Below, piece after piece: positions 50,261-60,180 of a stretch of DNA of 64,000 nucleotides. Position 1 is the stretch's first letter. Every line of letters begins with the position of its first letter. The stretch is from Candidatus Saccharibacteria bacterium UBA2018. Lineage in GTDB: Bacteria > Patescibacteriota > Saccharimonadia > Saccharimonadales > Saccharimonadaceae. Under the pieces are notes generated by a model. That model searched no databases. It was not told the origin of the DNA and was given only the letters and a program-made list of their open reading frames with translations. A program made the translations under genes and the position numbers. Where the stretch lies: the NCBI GenBank assembly GCA_002335175.1, contig DDCA01000001.1, forward strand, positions 372,001 through 436,000, written 5' to 3'.

Positions 50261-50647
50261 TTAATTTTCAAGAACGGCCAAAATATTGCCGGCTGGATCT
50301 TCAAACCATGCAATGTCAGGCCCCATCCCGGCGGACTTTCCACGAAGTACTCCTCGCTCGTCTTGCTTTGCCGGAAGGTTGTCATACCGCTGCATTGTTA
50401 TGCCTTGTTCGAGCATAGAGTCTATGGCTGCATTAATGTCATTAACTGGAAAATTAAGAGTCGTGTACGTAGCTGGCTGATGGTCTTCTTTTTCATAGAT
50501 AAATACGCTGTGGCCGTTCGGAAATTGCAGCTCCAGCCCCATTCCACTGTCATCGACCTGGATGCCCAATAAGTCAGCATAAAACACCTTCGCCTCTTCT
50601 AGGTCATCCACCGAAAAACCGCTAAATGCATTCGCTTGTTTGAACAT
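50261..50647 (-). CDS. VOC-family (glyoxalase-like) protein
   Basis: 128 residues of the VOC fold: FSVDDLEEAKVFYADLLG at the start, DSGMGLELQFPNG in the middle, GPDIAWFEDPAGNILAVLE at the end. A metal-binding dioxygenase or bleomycin-binding-like protein; no specific substrate. It starts one base into the def stop region and is transcribed away from the ArsR unit direction-wise after def. Confidence 0.85.
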   Translation of the reverse strand: MFKQANAFSGFSVDDLEEAKVFYADLLGIQVDDSGMGLELQFPNGHSVFIYEKEDHQPATYTTLNFPVNDINAAIDSMLEQGITMQRYDNLPAKQDERGVLRGKSAGMGPDIAWFEDPAGNILAVLEN

Positions 50648-51222
50648 TACGCACCTCCCCTCCCCTTTACTATGCGCTTTTTGTATTCACTTGCCAACAT
50701 GTAGCTTTGCGTATCTTTGACCAAATCGACGAATAATATACCGTTCAAGTGGTCGGTTTCGTGCTGAAAAACATGGGCCACAATTCCTGAGAGCTCTTCA
50801 TCGTGGTTCTCACCTTTTTCATCAATCCAATTAGCTTGAATTTTTGTGTAACGCGGAACCTTAGCGAATAGAGTATTTTTACCGATTCCCGAACTTAAGC
50901 AGCCCTCCCAACGTGCGCTTTTACGGCCAACGCCTTCGTAATTTGGGTTTATTATGACCATAGAAACCGTTGGCGCCCTTGGCCGAGTCTCAGACGGTTT
51001 AATATCAATGATGGCAAGCGCTAGGTTTTCACCAACTTGCGGAGCAGCAATACCGACACCGTATTTCTTCGTTTGGTTGGTTAATCGTATTGATTTTATG
51101 AGTTGCTTGACATTGATAGATGCTACATCTGCTTTTGAAAGCCTTTTAGCAGTTTGACGTAGTATCGGATTGCCGAAATTAGTCAGTTTCAGAAGGCTAG
51201 GCTGCAACTGCTGCGCGCTCAC
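50647..51222 (-). CDS. def: Peptide deformylase
   Basis: 191 residues with all three motifs: [15 protein letters not shown] and QHETDHLNG (HExxH). It removes the formyl group from nascent N-terminal methionine, essential in bacteria. Overlaps trhO upstream by 26 bp and shares one base with the VOC gene. Confidence 0.96.
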   Translation of the reverse strand: MSAQQLQPSLLKLTNFGNPILRQTAKRLSKADVASINVKQLIKSIRLTNQTKKYGVGIAAPQVGENLALAIIDIKPSETRPRAPTVSMVIINPNYEGVGRKSARWEGCLSSGIGKNTLFAKVPRYTKIQANWIDEKGENHDEELSGIVAHVFQHETDHLNGILFVDLVKDTQSYMLASEYKKRIVKGRGGA

Positions 51223-52096
51223 GGCAAGCCTCGGTATGGAAAAGTAAATCTGGATTCATTTTGCAGTTCTCACATATCAATACCAAATCGTTGCAGTTGG
51301 CGAAGGCACAATTTTCGAAATTACTGGTTTTGCCGCCGCAATGCGTACATTCACCTATTGTTTTAGCTTTATCACTAAATGCGATTGTCATGCGGTCGTC
51401 AAAGACACGCAGGTGGCCTTCCCATAGACCGTCATCGGCATACGCGTCTCCATATTTCACAATTCCGCCATCAATTTGGTAAACATCTTTGAATCCGCGC
51501 TTTTTCATCATGGCTGAGATAACTTCGCAGCGAATACCGCCCGTGCAGTAGGTAATCACTTTTTTGTCTTTAATGTCGTCGTATTTGTCACTTTCGAGTT
51601 CGGCTATAAAATCACGGCTCGTGTTCGTATTTGGCACTACAGCATTCTTAAACTTTCCGATTTTTGCTTCGTGTGCATTACGGCCGTCAAAGAACACAAC
51701 GTCATCTCCGTACTTTTCGACAAGCTCGTGGATTTGGTTTGGTTTTAAATGTTGTCCGCCTCCGACTACACCATTTTCATCAACTTCGAATTCATTTTCG
51801 CTGTTCTGAAATCCGACCAGTTCGCGCCGGACCTTCACGCTCATACGCGGGAAGTCTTCGCGCGCTCCGTCGCTCCATTTAAATACAATATCTTTAAATG
51901 CCGGGAATTGTTTTGTGGCTTTTACATACGCTTTCAAATCATCTATATCTCCGCCGACCGTACCGTTCAAACCCTGATGACTCACTAGAATACGTCCGCG
52001 TAAATTCAGGCCGTCACATAAAGTTTTTTGCCATAACATAACCGCGCGCGGATCACTGAGCGATGTAAATTTGTAATATAGCAGTATCTTTTGCAT
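51197..52096 (-). CDS. trhO: tRNA uridine(34) hydroxylase TrhO (rhodanese family)
   Basis: 299 residues of the YceA/TrhO family: an N-terminal domain with [16 protein letters not shown], a rhodanese domain with the loop [12 protein letters not shown] holding the catalytic Cys, and a Cys-rich C-terminal end [20 protein letters not shown]. It introduces 5-hydroxyuridine at wobble position of tRNA using O2 or prephenate-linked routes. It overlaps def by 26 bp. Confidence 0.93.
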   Translation of the reverse strand: MQKILLYYKFTSLSDPRAVMLWQKTLCDGLNLRGRILVSHQGLNGTVGGDIDDLKAYVKATKQFPAFKDIVFKWSDGAREDFPRMSVKVRRELVGFQNSENEFEVDENGVVGGGQHLKPNQIHELVEKYGDDVVFFDGRNAHEAKIGKFKNAVVPNTNTSRDFIAELESDKYDDIKDKKVITYCTGGIRCEVISAMMKKRGFKDVYQIDGGIVKYGDAYADDGLWEGHLRVFDDRMTIAFSDKAKTIGECTHCGGKTSNFENCAFANCNDLVLICENCKMNPDLLFHTEACRERAAVAA

Positions 52097-52226
52097 CTCT
52101 GTTAATTATACCGTATACTATAAAAACTACGAATCACCTTCAGATTCCGCTATTGCAATAATGTTCGGACACCCGCGCGAACCGCTTACTACCAACATCA
52201 GGATTAATACAAAAGAGAGAAGTTCG

Positions 52227-53999
52227 ATGACAAAACAAGTGCCCCGAAGAGGGCTGATCCGTCGCATTATGCGAACGTATAACCAAGAGATTATCCGGGA
52301 ATGGCGATTATCGCTTCCGGTTGCTTTGTGTGTCGTTATTGGGACGATCCTTATTTTCTATGTTCCGCCACTCATCATTGCCAGCATTATCGCTTCCACC
52401 GAGCCGGTGACACTCGACAACGGGTGGCACTATGCGTTATGGTTCGGTATCTCATGGCTTATCGGTGAATTGCTCTGGCGTTTGGCATTCTTTTTTATGG
52501 CACGGTTCGAAGCCAAAGTTATATATCGGTTGTATTCGGAAACTCTTGAAGCGTTGTTTGAGAAGGATCTGAAGTTTTTCAATGACCGATTCGCAGGCAG
52601 CATAACAAAGAATGCCCTGGCCTATGGCCGTAGGTTTGAGACCTACTTCGATACGATAACCTTCGGAGTCGTATCACAGGTAGGGCCTGCAGTATTCGGA
52701 TTCGTCATCCTAGCGTGGATTTCACCTGTACTAGCGATTACTCTCTTCGGCATCATCGTTGGCGTCATTCTACTGGTGCGGCCACTCATTATCCGACGCA
52801 GCAAGCTGGTGAAACACCGAGAGGAACTGCACGCCAAATTATCGGGCCACGTGTCGGACGTAGTTGGAAACATTGCTGCTGTCAAAGCCCACGGCGCCGA
52901 AGCACGTGAGCTTGCGCTACACAGAGCACATGCTCGGGACTTTACTAAAGCCGCCCTTGATTCTTGGCATTACCACAACACGCGCATTGACGCACTGATA
53001 TCACCGTTTTATGTGATCGCTAATGTACTCGCTCTAGTCGTAATCATGGCAAGCGGGATAGACAATACGACAAAAGCAAGCCTGTTCATCGCATTCAATT
53101 ACTTTATGAACATATCGCGTTTTATGTGGGAATTTAACGGTATTTACCGAAGGCTTGAAGACGCGCTGACCGATGCTGCGCTATTCATAACCTATAAAGA
53201 TACTGAGTCGGCAATTCAGGATGACCCTAATGCAATTGGTATCCATGTCTCAAACGGGACGATACGTTTTAGCGATGTATCATTCTCACATATATCTGAT
53301 GAATCTGAGGGATTATTCAAACACTTCAATTTAGAGATTCCGGCTGGACAACGCGTCGGATTAGTTGGGCATTCTGGTGCCGGAAAGAGCACGCTCGTCA
53401 GTTTGTTGCTCCGTTTCAAAGAAGCAGACAGCGGTTCCATAACCATAGATGATCAGCCAATAAACCAAGTTACCCAGCAGAGCCTTCATGAAACAATTGC
53501 CTATGTGCCCCAGGAACCAGTGCTATTTCATCGAAGCCTGCATGACAATATCGCATATGGTAAGGCGAGCGCATCCAAGGATGATGTTACCGATGCGGCG
53601 AAGCAGGCACATGCACTTGAGTTCATTGATCTTCTTCCGAAAGGTATGGACACATTGGTGGGTGAGCGAGGCGTGAAGCTATCGGGAGGTCAGCGGCAGC
53701 GGATTGCTATCGCCCGAGCGATGCTAAAGGATGCCCCGATACTTGTGCTTGATGAGGCAACAAGCGCGCTAGATTCAGAAAGCGAAAAGCTGATTCAGGA
53801 TAGTCTTGGTGAACTGATGAAGGGCCGAACCAGCATAGTCATTGCCCACCGGCTTTCAACCATAGCCAAGCTCGATAGGATCATCGTTCTCGACGACGGT
53901 AAGATTGTCGAAGACGGTACGCACAAGGAACTGCTTGCGAAGAATGGCATATATGCCAACTTGTGGAACCACCAGAGTGGTGGGTTTATAGAAGAATAA
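52227..53999 (+). CDS. ABC exporter with fused membrane and ATPase domains
   Basis: 590 residues from ATG 52227, which has GAGAGAAG upstream; an earlier ATG at 52161 is possible. Six membrane segments in residues ~20-320, then an ATPase with Walker A GHSGAGKST, signature LSGGQRQRIAIARAM, Walker B ILVLDEATSALD and H-loop AHRLS. The half-transporter would act as a dimer exporting lipid, peptide or drug. Followed by a terminator, hence monocistronic. Confidence 0.92.
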   Translation: MTKQVPRRGLIRRIMRTYNQEIIREWRLSLPVALCVVIGTILIFYVPPLIIASIIASTEPVTLDNGWHYALWFGISWLIGELLWRLAFFFMARFEAKVIYRLYSETLEALFEKDLKFFNDRFAGSITKNALAYGRRFETYFDTITFGVVSQVGPAVFGFVILAWISPVLAITLFGIIVGVILLVRPLIIRRSKLVKHREELHAKLSGHVSDVVGNIAAVKAHGAEARELALHRAHARDFTKAALDSWHYHNTRIDALISPFYVIANVLALVVIMASGIDNTTKASLFIAFNYFMNISRFMWEFNGIYRRLEDALTDAALFITYKDTESAIQDDPNAIGIHVSNGTIRFSDVSFSHISDESEGLFKHFNLEIPAGQRVGLVGHSGAGKSTLVSLLLRFKEADSGSITIDDQPINQVTQQSLHETIAYVPQEPVLFHRSLHDNIAYGKASASKDDVTDAAKQAHALEFIDLLPKGMDTLVGERGVKLSGGQRQRIAIARAMLKDAPILVLDEATSALDSESEKLIQDSLGELMKGRTSIVIAHRLSTIAKLDRIIVLDDGKIVEDGTHKELLAKNGIYANLWNHQSGGFIEE

Positions 54000-54032
54000 A
54001 AAATACCTCCACTATCGGGAGGTATTTTATTC
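53998..54032. terminator. Bidirectional terminator between the ABC exporter and rplY
   Basis: AATACCTCC (54002-54010) and GGAGGTATT (54018-54026) form a perfect 9-bp stem, with T-rich tails both ways. The rplY stop lies a few bases further right. Confidence 0.8.
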
Positions 54033-54041
54033 TAGTGTCAG

Positions 54042-54812
54042 CTATTTGTTAGCATCGACGTTCGACTGCTTCGGTTCGTCTTGCAGTTTGCCGCCCGGAC
54101 GAGATTCCTCAGCCTGTGATTCTTGGTCGGTGTCTTCACCGTTTTCAGATTCGACTTCACTTTCGTCGGTAGCGTCACCGGCAGCAGCTTCGTTGGCAGC
54201 TTGCAAAGCAGCCGGTTCCCAAACACTCGCAACCATCAGATCGGTAATGTGCTGCTTTTCTTCTTCCGTCTCGTCACCATGGCCACTATCGTGTTCAACG
54301 AACTCAACGCCTTCAGGCAACTTGGCATCTCCCAAAGTAACTTTTTCGCCGGCTTCCTTTAGGCCAACAATCGAGACTTCTACAGCCTCGGGCAAGTCCA
54401 TAGGTAACGCTCGTACTTCGATCTTGTCGAGGTTCTGGAGTACAATAAGACCGTTCTTTTCGGCCTCAGACTCACCTTCACCGGTCAGGTGAATTGGAAC
54501 TTCTGCAACAACTGGCTCGTTGGCCTTGACGGCGTGGAACGAGACGTGACGGATCGATCCTTTAACAGGGTCGCGGTCAACGTCTTTAATCATGGCAATG
54601 TTTTTCTTGGAGCCAATTGTCAGCATAACCGGCGTGTAAGTACCAGCTTGGCGGTACAGCTTGCTCATCACGCCATCGGCAACTTGGACACTAATTGGGT
54701 CAATACCCGGCCCGTAGACCACGGCCGGCACGAGTCCTTCTTTACGAAGCGCTTTCACCTTTTTGCCGTGAAGCGTACGCTCCTCTAATGTAAGAGTTAG
54801 TTTATCTCCCAT
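54042..54812 (-). CDS. rplY: 50S ribosomal protein L25/CTC with long acidic tail
   Basis: 256 residues. The N-terminal 5S-rRNA-binding part (LEERTLHGKKVKALRKEGLVPAVVYG) is followed by the TL5/CTC C-terminal domain (EVPIHLTGEGESEAEKNG and LPEGVEFVEHDSGHGDE). The last ~55 residues are strongly acidic and unstructured (GDATDESEVESENGEDTDQ), longer than usual. L25/CTC stabilises the 5S region. A GGGAGAG ribosome site precedes the ATG. Confidence 0.93.
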   Translation of the reverse strand: MGDKLTLTLEERTLHGKKVKALRKEGLVPAVVYGPGIDPISVQVADGVMSKLYRQAGTYTPVMLTIGSKKNIAMIKDVDRDPVKGSIRHVSFHAVKANEPVVAEVPIHLTGEGESEAEKNGLIVLQNLDKIEVRALPMDLPEAVEVSIVGLKEAGEKVTLGDAKLPEGVEFVEHDSGHGDETEEEKQHITDLMVASVWEPAALQAANEAAAGDATDESEVESENGEDTDQESQAEESRPGGKLQDEPKQSNVDANK

Positions 54813-54899
54813 CTCTCTCCCTTTCTTGTGGATACTTTTACGGAAATAGTTACCGGTTTATTATACATTAAACAGAGGTAATATGCTAGTATTAAAGCA

Positions 54900-55538
54900 G
54901 TGGAAGCTCTCTTAGAATTTATTACGCACTTTGGCTGGCTCGCTGTCGTGGCCGTAATCTTTGCCGAATCCGGCCTAATGGTTGGCTTTTTTCTTCCGGG
55001 TGACAGTCTGTTATTTGTCTCAGGCACCCTTGTTCAGCAGGGAATTTTCGATGTTAACATTGCACTATTCATCTTCTGTTTATTCCTGGCGGCGGTAGCG
55101 GGCAACAGTACCGGCTACATCATAGGGCGTAAAGTAGGACGCCGCCTTTTTAATCGTCCAAATAGCCGATTCTTCCGGCAAGAATACTTGCTTGAAGCCG
55201 AAGTTTTCTACGAGAAGCATGGGCCAAAAACTATCGTTCTTGCTATGTTCGTTCCTATTGTGAGGGCATTTACACCTGTCGTAGCCGGCATCGCAGACAT
55301 GCCGTATCAAAAATTCGTCCTATTTAACGTCCTTGGTGCTGCTATCTGGACATCGTCATTGACGTTAATCGGTTACTTCGCAGGTGATTTGATACATCGA
55401 CTCGGCATCAACATTGAAGTTGCCGTTATCGTAATCATTCTATTGTCGCTTTTGCCAGGCATCATCCACCTGTTACAAGATCCGAAGCGCCGGCAGGCCG
55501 TTAGGCATCGTATTCGCTCGGTCCGTCGAAAAAAATAA
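54900..55538 (+). CDS. DedA-family membrane protein
   Basis: 212 residues with the DedA/SNARE-associated signatures FAESGLMVGFFLPGDSLLF and RAFTPVVAGIADMPYQKFV, and four to six membrane segments. DedA proteins are undecaprenyl-phosphate and phospholipid flippases or needed for membrane charge. GTG start, no clear ribosome site; the ATG at 54883 with AGAGG in front opens a separate 10-codon frame that overlaps it. Converges with uvrA without a gap. Confidence 0.9.
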   Translation: MEALLEFITHFGWLAVVAVIFAESGLMVGFFLPGDSLLFVSGTLVQQGIFDVNIALFIFCLFLAAVAGNSTGYIIGRKVGRRLFNRPNSRFFRQEYLLEAEVFYEKHGPKTIVLAMFVPIVRAFTPVVAGIADMPYQKFVLFNVLGAAIWTSSLTLIGYFAGDLIHRLGINIEVAVIVIILLSLLPGIIHLLQDPKRRQAVRHRIRSVRRKK

Positions 55539-58355
55539 CTACTTCTTCAAAAGTTGCTTCAAGTATTCACCGGTAAAGCTGTTTTTAACAGCAGCTACTT
55601 GTTCGGGCGTTCCTTCGGCGACGACCTGCCCGCCGCCTGAACCACCCTCCGGGCCCATATCGATAATATAATCGGCTGTTTTTACGACATCAAGGTTGTG
55701 CTCAATGATAATCATCGTATTGCCACCCTCAATCAGCTGCTGCAAGATACTGAGCAACCGTTTGACATCGGCTGAATGAAGTCCTGTAGTTGGTTCATCC
55801 AGGATATACAGAGTTTTCCCGGTTGATCGCCGTGATAGTTCGCTCGCCAGCTTAATTCGCTGCGCCTCACCACCACTAAAAGTCGTGGCCGGCTGTCCTA
55901 AATGTATGTAGCCAAGCCCTACGTCCACCAATGTATCGAGCTTGCGGGCGATTGTCGGAACGTTCTTGAAAAACTCTGCAGCCTGTTCGACAGTCATTTC
56001 CAAAACGTCAGCAATTGTTGAGCCTTTGTATTTGATTTCAAGCGCTTCACGGTTATAACGTTTGCCTTTACACTCGTCGCACGTTACGTAGACATCCGGA
56101 AGGAAGTGCATTTCGATCTTGATAACACCATCACCTTGGCAGTTCTCACAGCGGCCGCCCTTAACATTGAAACTAAAACGGCCAGCTTTGTAGCCGCGGA
56201 CATTTGCTTCTGGCGTACTGGCAAACAACTCGCGGATTGGCGTAAAAACACCTGTATATGTAGCTGGGTTAGAACGTGGTGTCCGGCCAATTGCCGATTG
56301 GTCGATAATAATTGCTTTATCGAGGTGGTTAATGCCTTCGACGTTCTCGTGCTTACCCGGTACTGTCTGGGCGCGGTGCAGGCGTGCGCTCAGTTCCTTG
56401 GCGAGAATGTCATTGACCAACGTTGACTTGCCGCTGCCCGATACGCCACTGACAACCGTCATTACTCCAAGTGGAAATGCCACGTCGATATTCTTCAAAT
56501 TATTCTCGGCAGCCCCCCGGATTATAAGCTGGCGGTCTCTCATAACTTCGCGCCGTTTTTTCGGAACCGCAATCGATTCTTTTCCGCTCAGGTAGTGGCC
56601 AGTGATACTTTTGTCATTTTTGGCGACTTCGTCCGGAGTACCATGGGCAATTATTTCCCCGCCGTGCACGCCGGCATGGGGGCCAATATCAATCAAATAG
56701 TCGCTTGAGCGGATAGTATCTTCATCGTGTTCAACGACTAGGACGGTATTGCCAAGATCGCGTAGACGCTTAAGGGTTTCAATCAGTTTGTCGTTATCAC
56801 GTTGGTGTAAACCAATGCTGGGTTCGTCCAAAACATACAGAACGCCCTGAAGCCCCGATCCAATTTGCGTTGCCAGCCGGATTCGCTGGGCTTCGCCGCC
56901 AGAAAGCGTGTTGGCTGCCCTCGACAGCTCAAGGTATGTCAAACCGACATTGCTCATAAACCCAAGCCTGGCACAAATTTCTTTCATAATTTGGGCAGCG
57001 ATAAATTGTTCTTGGTCGGTCAATTTGATTGAACTAAACAGTTCCAACGCTTCATCAACACCCAAGTTACAAATATCCATTATATTCAGGTCATGAACGG
57101 TTACAGCGAGAACGACTGGCTTCAAGCGGGAACCCTGGCAGGCGTGACATTTACGTTCACGCATGAAACGCTCTATGTCACGGCGCATAAAATCACTGTC
57201 GGTTTCTTTGTGACGGCGTTCAAGGTTCGGTATGACACCTTCGTAGGCCGCATCGTATGACCGACCGTCGCCAAGACTTACCCGGTACTTCTGGTTCCCT
57301 GTTCCATAGAGTACTTTTTCCAAATCTTCCGGCCTTAGGTCGCGTACCGGCACCGATATACTAAAGCCATGCGCTTTGGCTACTTCGGCTAAACGCTTCA
57401 TGTACCATGCATCGCTGTTAACCCGATTGTAGGGCCGGATGGCACCTTCGGAAATCGTTAGGTTCGGATTGAATACCAAGTCAGGATCGACCTCCAGGCG
57501 TGAGCCGAGTCCGGTACATACCGGGCAGGCGCCTTGCGGGGCGTTAAAGCTGAACAAGCGTGGTTCCAACTCAGGGATATCTTCACCAGGGTGGTCGACA
57601 CAGGCGTAGCGCTGGCTATAAACCTGCATCGTTTTGGCATCGACGTCATACAGCTGGACAACGCCGCTGGCAATATCAAGTGCTTGCTCCACCGACTGTG
57701 TGATTCTGGTTGAAAGCGAAGGACTCATCGCCAAGCGGTCAACCACAATTTCGATGGTATGCTTGTACTTTTTGTCGAGTTCCGGGAATTCGTCCAGCGC
57801 ATACACAACTCCGTCTACCCTGGCACGAGCGAAGCCTTGGCGGCTATACTGTTCGGGGATGTGGGCAAATTCACCTTTTTTGTCACTCACTATCGGAGCG
57901 AGGACAAGCAGTTTCGCTCCCTCTGGAATTTTCATGACCTCGTCGATGATATTCTGCGACGTCCGTCGTTGGACTTCTTTTCCACAAATCGGGCAGTGCG
58001 GCACGCCAATCCGTGCAAACAGCAGACGCAAATAGTCATAAATTTCAGTCACTGTTGCGACAGTTGAGCGGGGGTTGCGGCTGGTTGATTTTTGATCGAT
58101 TGATATCGCCGGGCTTAGCCCTTCAATCTGATCAACGTCCGGTTTCTCCATTAGGCCCAAAAACTGCCGGGCATAGCTCGACAAGCTTTCGACATAGCGG
58201 CGCTGGCCTTCGGCATAAATAGTGTCGAATGCCAAGCTTGACTTACCGGAACCCGAAAGGCCGGTTATAACGACAAGCTTGTCACGTGGAATCTCGACCG
58301 AGATGTTTTTGAGATTGTGCTCACGGGCACCAGCCACACGGATTACATCAGACAT
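55539..58355 (-). CDS. uvrA: Excinuclease ABC subunit A
   Basis: 938 residues, full length. Two ABC-type modules: Walker [15 protein letters not shown] (first), [14 protein letters not shown] (second); signatures [12 protein letters not shown] and [12 protein letters not shown]; zinc-binding cysteines CPICGKEV and [18 protein letters not shown]; Walker [14 protein letters not shown]. It recognises bulky DNA lesions and loads UvrB. UvrC is encoded 9 kb away; UvrB is not here. Confidence 0.98.
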   Translation of the reverse strand: MSDVIRVAGAREHNLKNISVEIPRDKLVVITGLSGSGKSSLAFDTIYAEGQRRYVESLSSYARQFLGLMEKPDVDQIEGLSPAISIDQKSTSRNPRSTVATVTEIYDYLRLLFARIGVPHCPICGKEVQRRTSQNIIDEVMKIPEGAKLLVLAPIVSDKKGEFAHIPEQYSRQGFARARVDGVVYALDEFPELDKKYKHTIEIVVDRLAMSPSLSTRITQSVEQALDIASGVVQLYDVDAKTMQVYSQRYACVDHPGEDIPELEPRLFSFNAPQGACPVCTGLGSRLEVDPDLVFNPNLTISEGAIRPYNRVNSDAWYMKRLAEVAKAHGFSISVPVRDLRPEDLEKVLYGTGNQKYRVSLGDGRSYDAAYEGVIPNLERRHKETDSDFMRRDIERFMRERKCHACQGSRLKPVVLAVTVHDLNIMDICNLGVDEALELFSSIKLTDQEQFIAAQIMKEICARLGFMSNVGLTYLELSRAANTLSGGEAQRIRLATQIGSGLQGVLYVLDEPSIGLHQRDNDKLIETLKRLRDLGNTVLVVEHDEDTIRSSDYLIDIGPHAGVHGGEIIAHGTPDEVAKNDKSITGHYLSGKESIAVPKKRREVMRDRQLIIRGAAENNLKNIDVAFPLGVMTVVSGVSGSGKSTLVNDILAKELSARLHRAQTVPGKHENVEGINHLDKAIIIDQSAIGRTPRSNPATYTGVFTPIRELFASTPEANVRGYKAGRFSFNVKGGRCENCQGDGVIKIEMHFLPDVYVTCDECKGKRYNREALEIKYKGSTIADVLEMTVEQAAEFFKNVPTIARKLDTLVDVGLGYIHLGQPATTFSGGEAQRIKLASELSRRSTGKTLYILDEPTTGLHSADVKRLLSILQQLIEGGNTMIIIEHNLDVVKTADYIIDMGPEGGSGGGQVVAEGTPEQVAAVKNSFTGEYLKQLLKK

Positions 58356-58453
58356 AACATCTCATTATAGCATTTTCTGCTTCCCTGTGCCCAGAACGTA
58401 CCTCTGCTACCATGCTTATGATTGCATGTATTTGACTAAAGGCGTATATTCGT

Positions 58454-58759
58454 ATGAAATACGACCTAACCCGGAGTACTGCTGTGCGGCGATTCATCAT
58501 CCAAGCGAGCCTTATCGGCTGGCTAGCCATCTTCTCACTTACCATCGGCTTGCCCGAGAATTTGCTCATGTTCGTCCTGTTCGGAATGGTGCCTGGGACT
58601 GATATCGTTCTTGGCCCGCTGGAAATGCAGCGCTTCTGGTTTGTTGTCGTCATGCTACTTGTCGGTTACGTCAACCGGACACGTCTGCTGAATCTACTCG
58701 TTGGTCTGCGCCACGTTCACATGTCGTCGGACGGCACAACTGCTTCAGCCCAAAGCTGA
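58454..58759 (+). CDS. Small two-span membrane protein, hypothetical
   Basis: 101 residues with two or three hydrophobic stretches ([21 protein letters not shown]... then [13 protein letters not shown]). It overlaps the 3' end of sbcB by 43 bp in opposite orientation. No recognised family. Weak ribosome site; included because the hydrophobic profile and length are credible. Confidence 0.45.
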   Translation: MKYDLTRSTAVRRFIIQASLIGWLAIFSLTIGLPENLLMFVLFGMVPGTDIVLGPLEMQRFWFVVVMLLVGYVNRTRLLNLLVGLRHVHMSSDGTTASAQS

Positions 58760-60141
58760 AGTTCTTCAAGTACGAAGCGTTTTTCGTCATCATTGCCGAC
58801 GTCGGTACTAAGCCGCTGAAGAGCTTTTAAATAAGAAGGAAGCTGCCCGGCTAACCGTTCACCCCTCCACTGTTCCCACGCGGTAGCTTCGCTTTCAGAA
58901 AGCGACATTGGGTAACTACGCGCTTTATAATGAAGTAATAACGGGCTGAGCCGTTCGTCATCGAAGTTGGGATGAAAATCAGCCAGCTGCTTAGTGTCTG
59001 CATTTCGAACCGTCTCAATACGTAGCTTGTCGGGGCCGTTAACGAAGCCGTCATATAGCTGGCCTTCGGGGTCGGTTACTGGTTTGTAGTCGCGTTTTCT
59101 TTCACTGATACTCCGCAGTCGCTCCGCAAATTCCGGGTGAGCAAGCAGAGTTTTTTTGTGAATCTCGACTGTTTGTAGCGAGAGGCCAATTTTTTTCCAA
59201 CCGTCACTGCCTTCAAGCACGCCAATTGGCGCAACTGCCGGGCAGCGATTATACTGCAGAGTTTTAATCGGTAGCGCTACAAACCCGTCAGCTTTACGCT
59301 CTTCCCAACTGGCAAAAACCTTTTTAGCAAGCTCTTCTTCACTTAAATCGACAAATGGTGTTGGGTCGTAGCGCAGGTCGTATACCAGCACATTATGATT
59401 AGGTGCACTGGTCAGAGGAAACGCCACCGTCGTTTTATTGAAGTCGCTGTCATAGCGGCCACTCGTATAGACAAAAGGCTGCTTCGTATCGAGGTTCACC
59501 AGTTTTTGGACCGATTTTTTATCGCGGATATCGAACAAGTAGCCGAATAGCTTTGACTGCTTGGTCCTCAGGAGTTTCGTTATGTCTATCAATGCCAAAA
59601 CGTCACTTAAAGCGTCGTGGGCCTTGGCGTGATCGAGACCATTTAGCTTCGTCAACAGCTCAAGCCGGTTCGTTGCGACGCCTTCGTCTGTCACCGGCCA
59701 CTTGATTCCTTCCGGACGGAGGGCCCGTGTCATCCGTACGACATCAAGCAAATCCCAGCGCGAGCAGCCATTATTCCAGCACCATTCGTACGGGTCAAAG
59801 AAGTTGCGCCAAAACAAGTGGCGGACAAACTCATCGTCAAACCGAATGTTATTGTAACCAACCGATATGGTGTCAGGTGTGAAAATTTCTTCAGATAGTA
59901 GCTTGGCAAACTCTGCCTCGGTGTACCCATCGGCCTGAGTGGATTGTGGGGTAATACCCGTTACCATAATGGCATCCGGGCTCGGTAGGGTGTCGTCATT
60001 TAATTTAACCAGCACATTATAGGGTTCGCCGATTGGATTCAAGTCCATGTCGGTCCGCTGGCCAGCAAACTGCATTATCCGGTCTTCACGCGGATTCAAC
60101 CCGCTGGTTTCGAGGTCATAAAAGAAAAAGGTTTGCGCCAT
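58717..60141 (-). CDS. sbcB: Exodeoxyribonuclease I
   Basis: 474 residues from the ATG at 60141, matching the family's usual MAQTFFFYDLETSGLNP start; six residues of upstream frame are not needed. DEDDh exonuclease residues in FFYDLETSG, VGYNNIRFDDEF and LNGLDHAKAHDALSDV; then SH3-like and helical domains. It degrades single-stranded DNA 3' to 5' and limits recombination. Downstream of the terminator of the candidate RNA. Confidence 0.93.
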   Translation of the reverse strand: MAQTFFFYDLETSGLNPREDRIMQFAGQRTDMDLNPIGEPYNVLVKLNDDTLPSPDAIMVTGITPQSTQADGYTEAEFAKLLSEEIFTPDTISVGYNNIRFDDEFVRHLFWRNFFDPYEWCWNNGCSRWDLLDVVRMTRALRPEGIKWPVTDEGVATNRLELLTKLNGLDHAKAHDALSDVLALIDITKLLRTKQSKLFGYLFDIRDKKSVQKLVNLDTKQPFVYTSGRYDSDFNKTTVAFPLTSAPNHNVLVYDLRYDPTPFVDLSEEELAKKVFASWEERKADGFVALPIKTLQYNRCPAVAPIGVLEGSDGWKKIGLSLQTVEIHKKTLLAHPEFAERLRSISERKRDYKPVTDPEGQLYDGFVNGPDKLRIETVRNADTKQLADFHPNFDDERLSPLLLHYKARSYPMSLSESEATAWEQWRGERLAGQLPSYLKALQRLSTDVGNDDEKRFVLEELQLWAEAVVPSDDM

Positions 60142-60155
60142 CTTTACTAAGCATA

Positions 60156-60180
60156 TCAAAAAACACCCGGCTGGGTGTCA
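60156..60180 (-). terminator. Intrinsic terminator of the candidate ncRNA
   Basis: On the minus strand ACACCC-AGCC-GGGTGT followed by six T. It lies 15 bp before the sbcB start. Confidence 0.85.
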
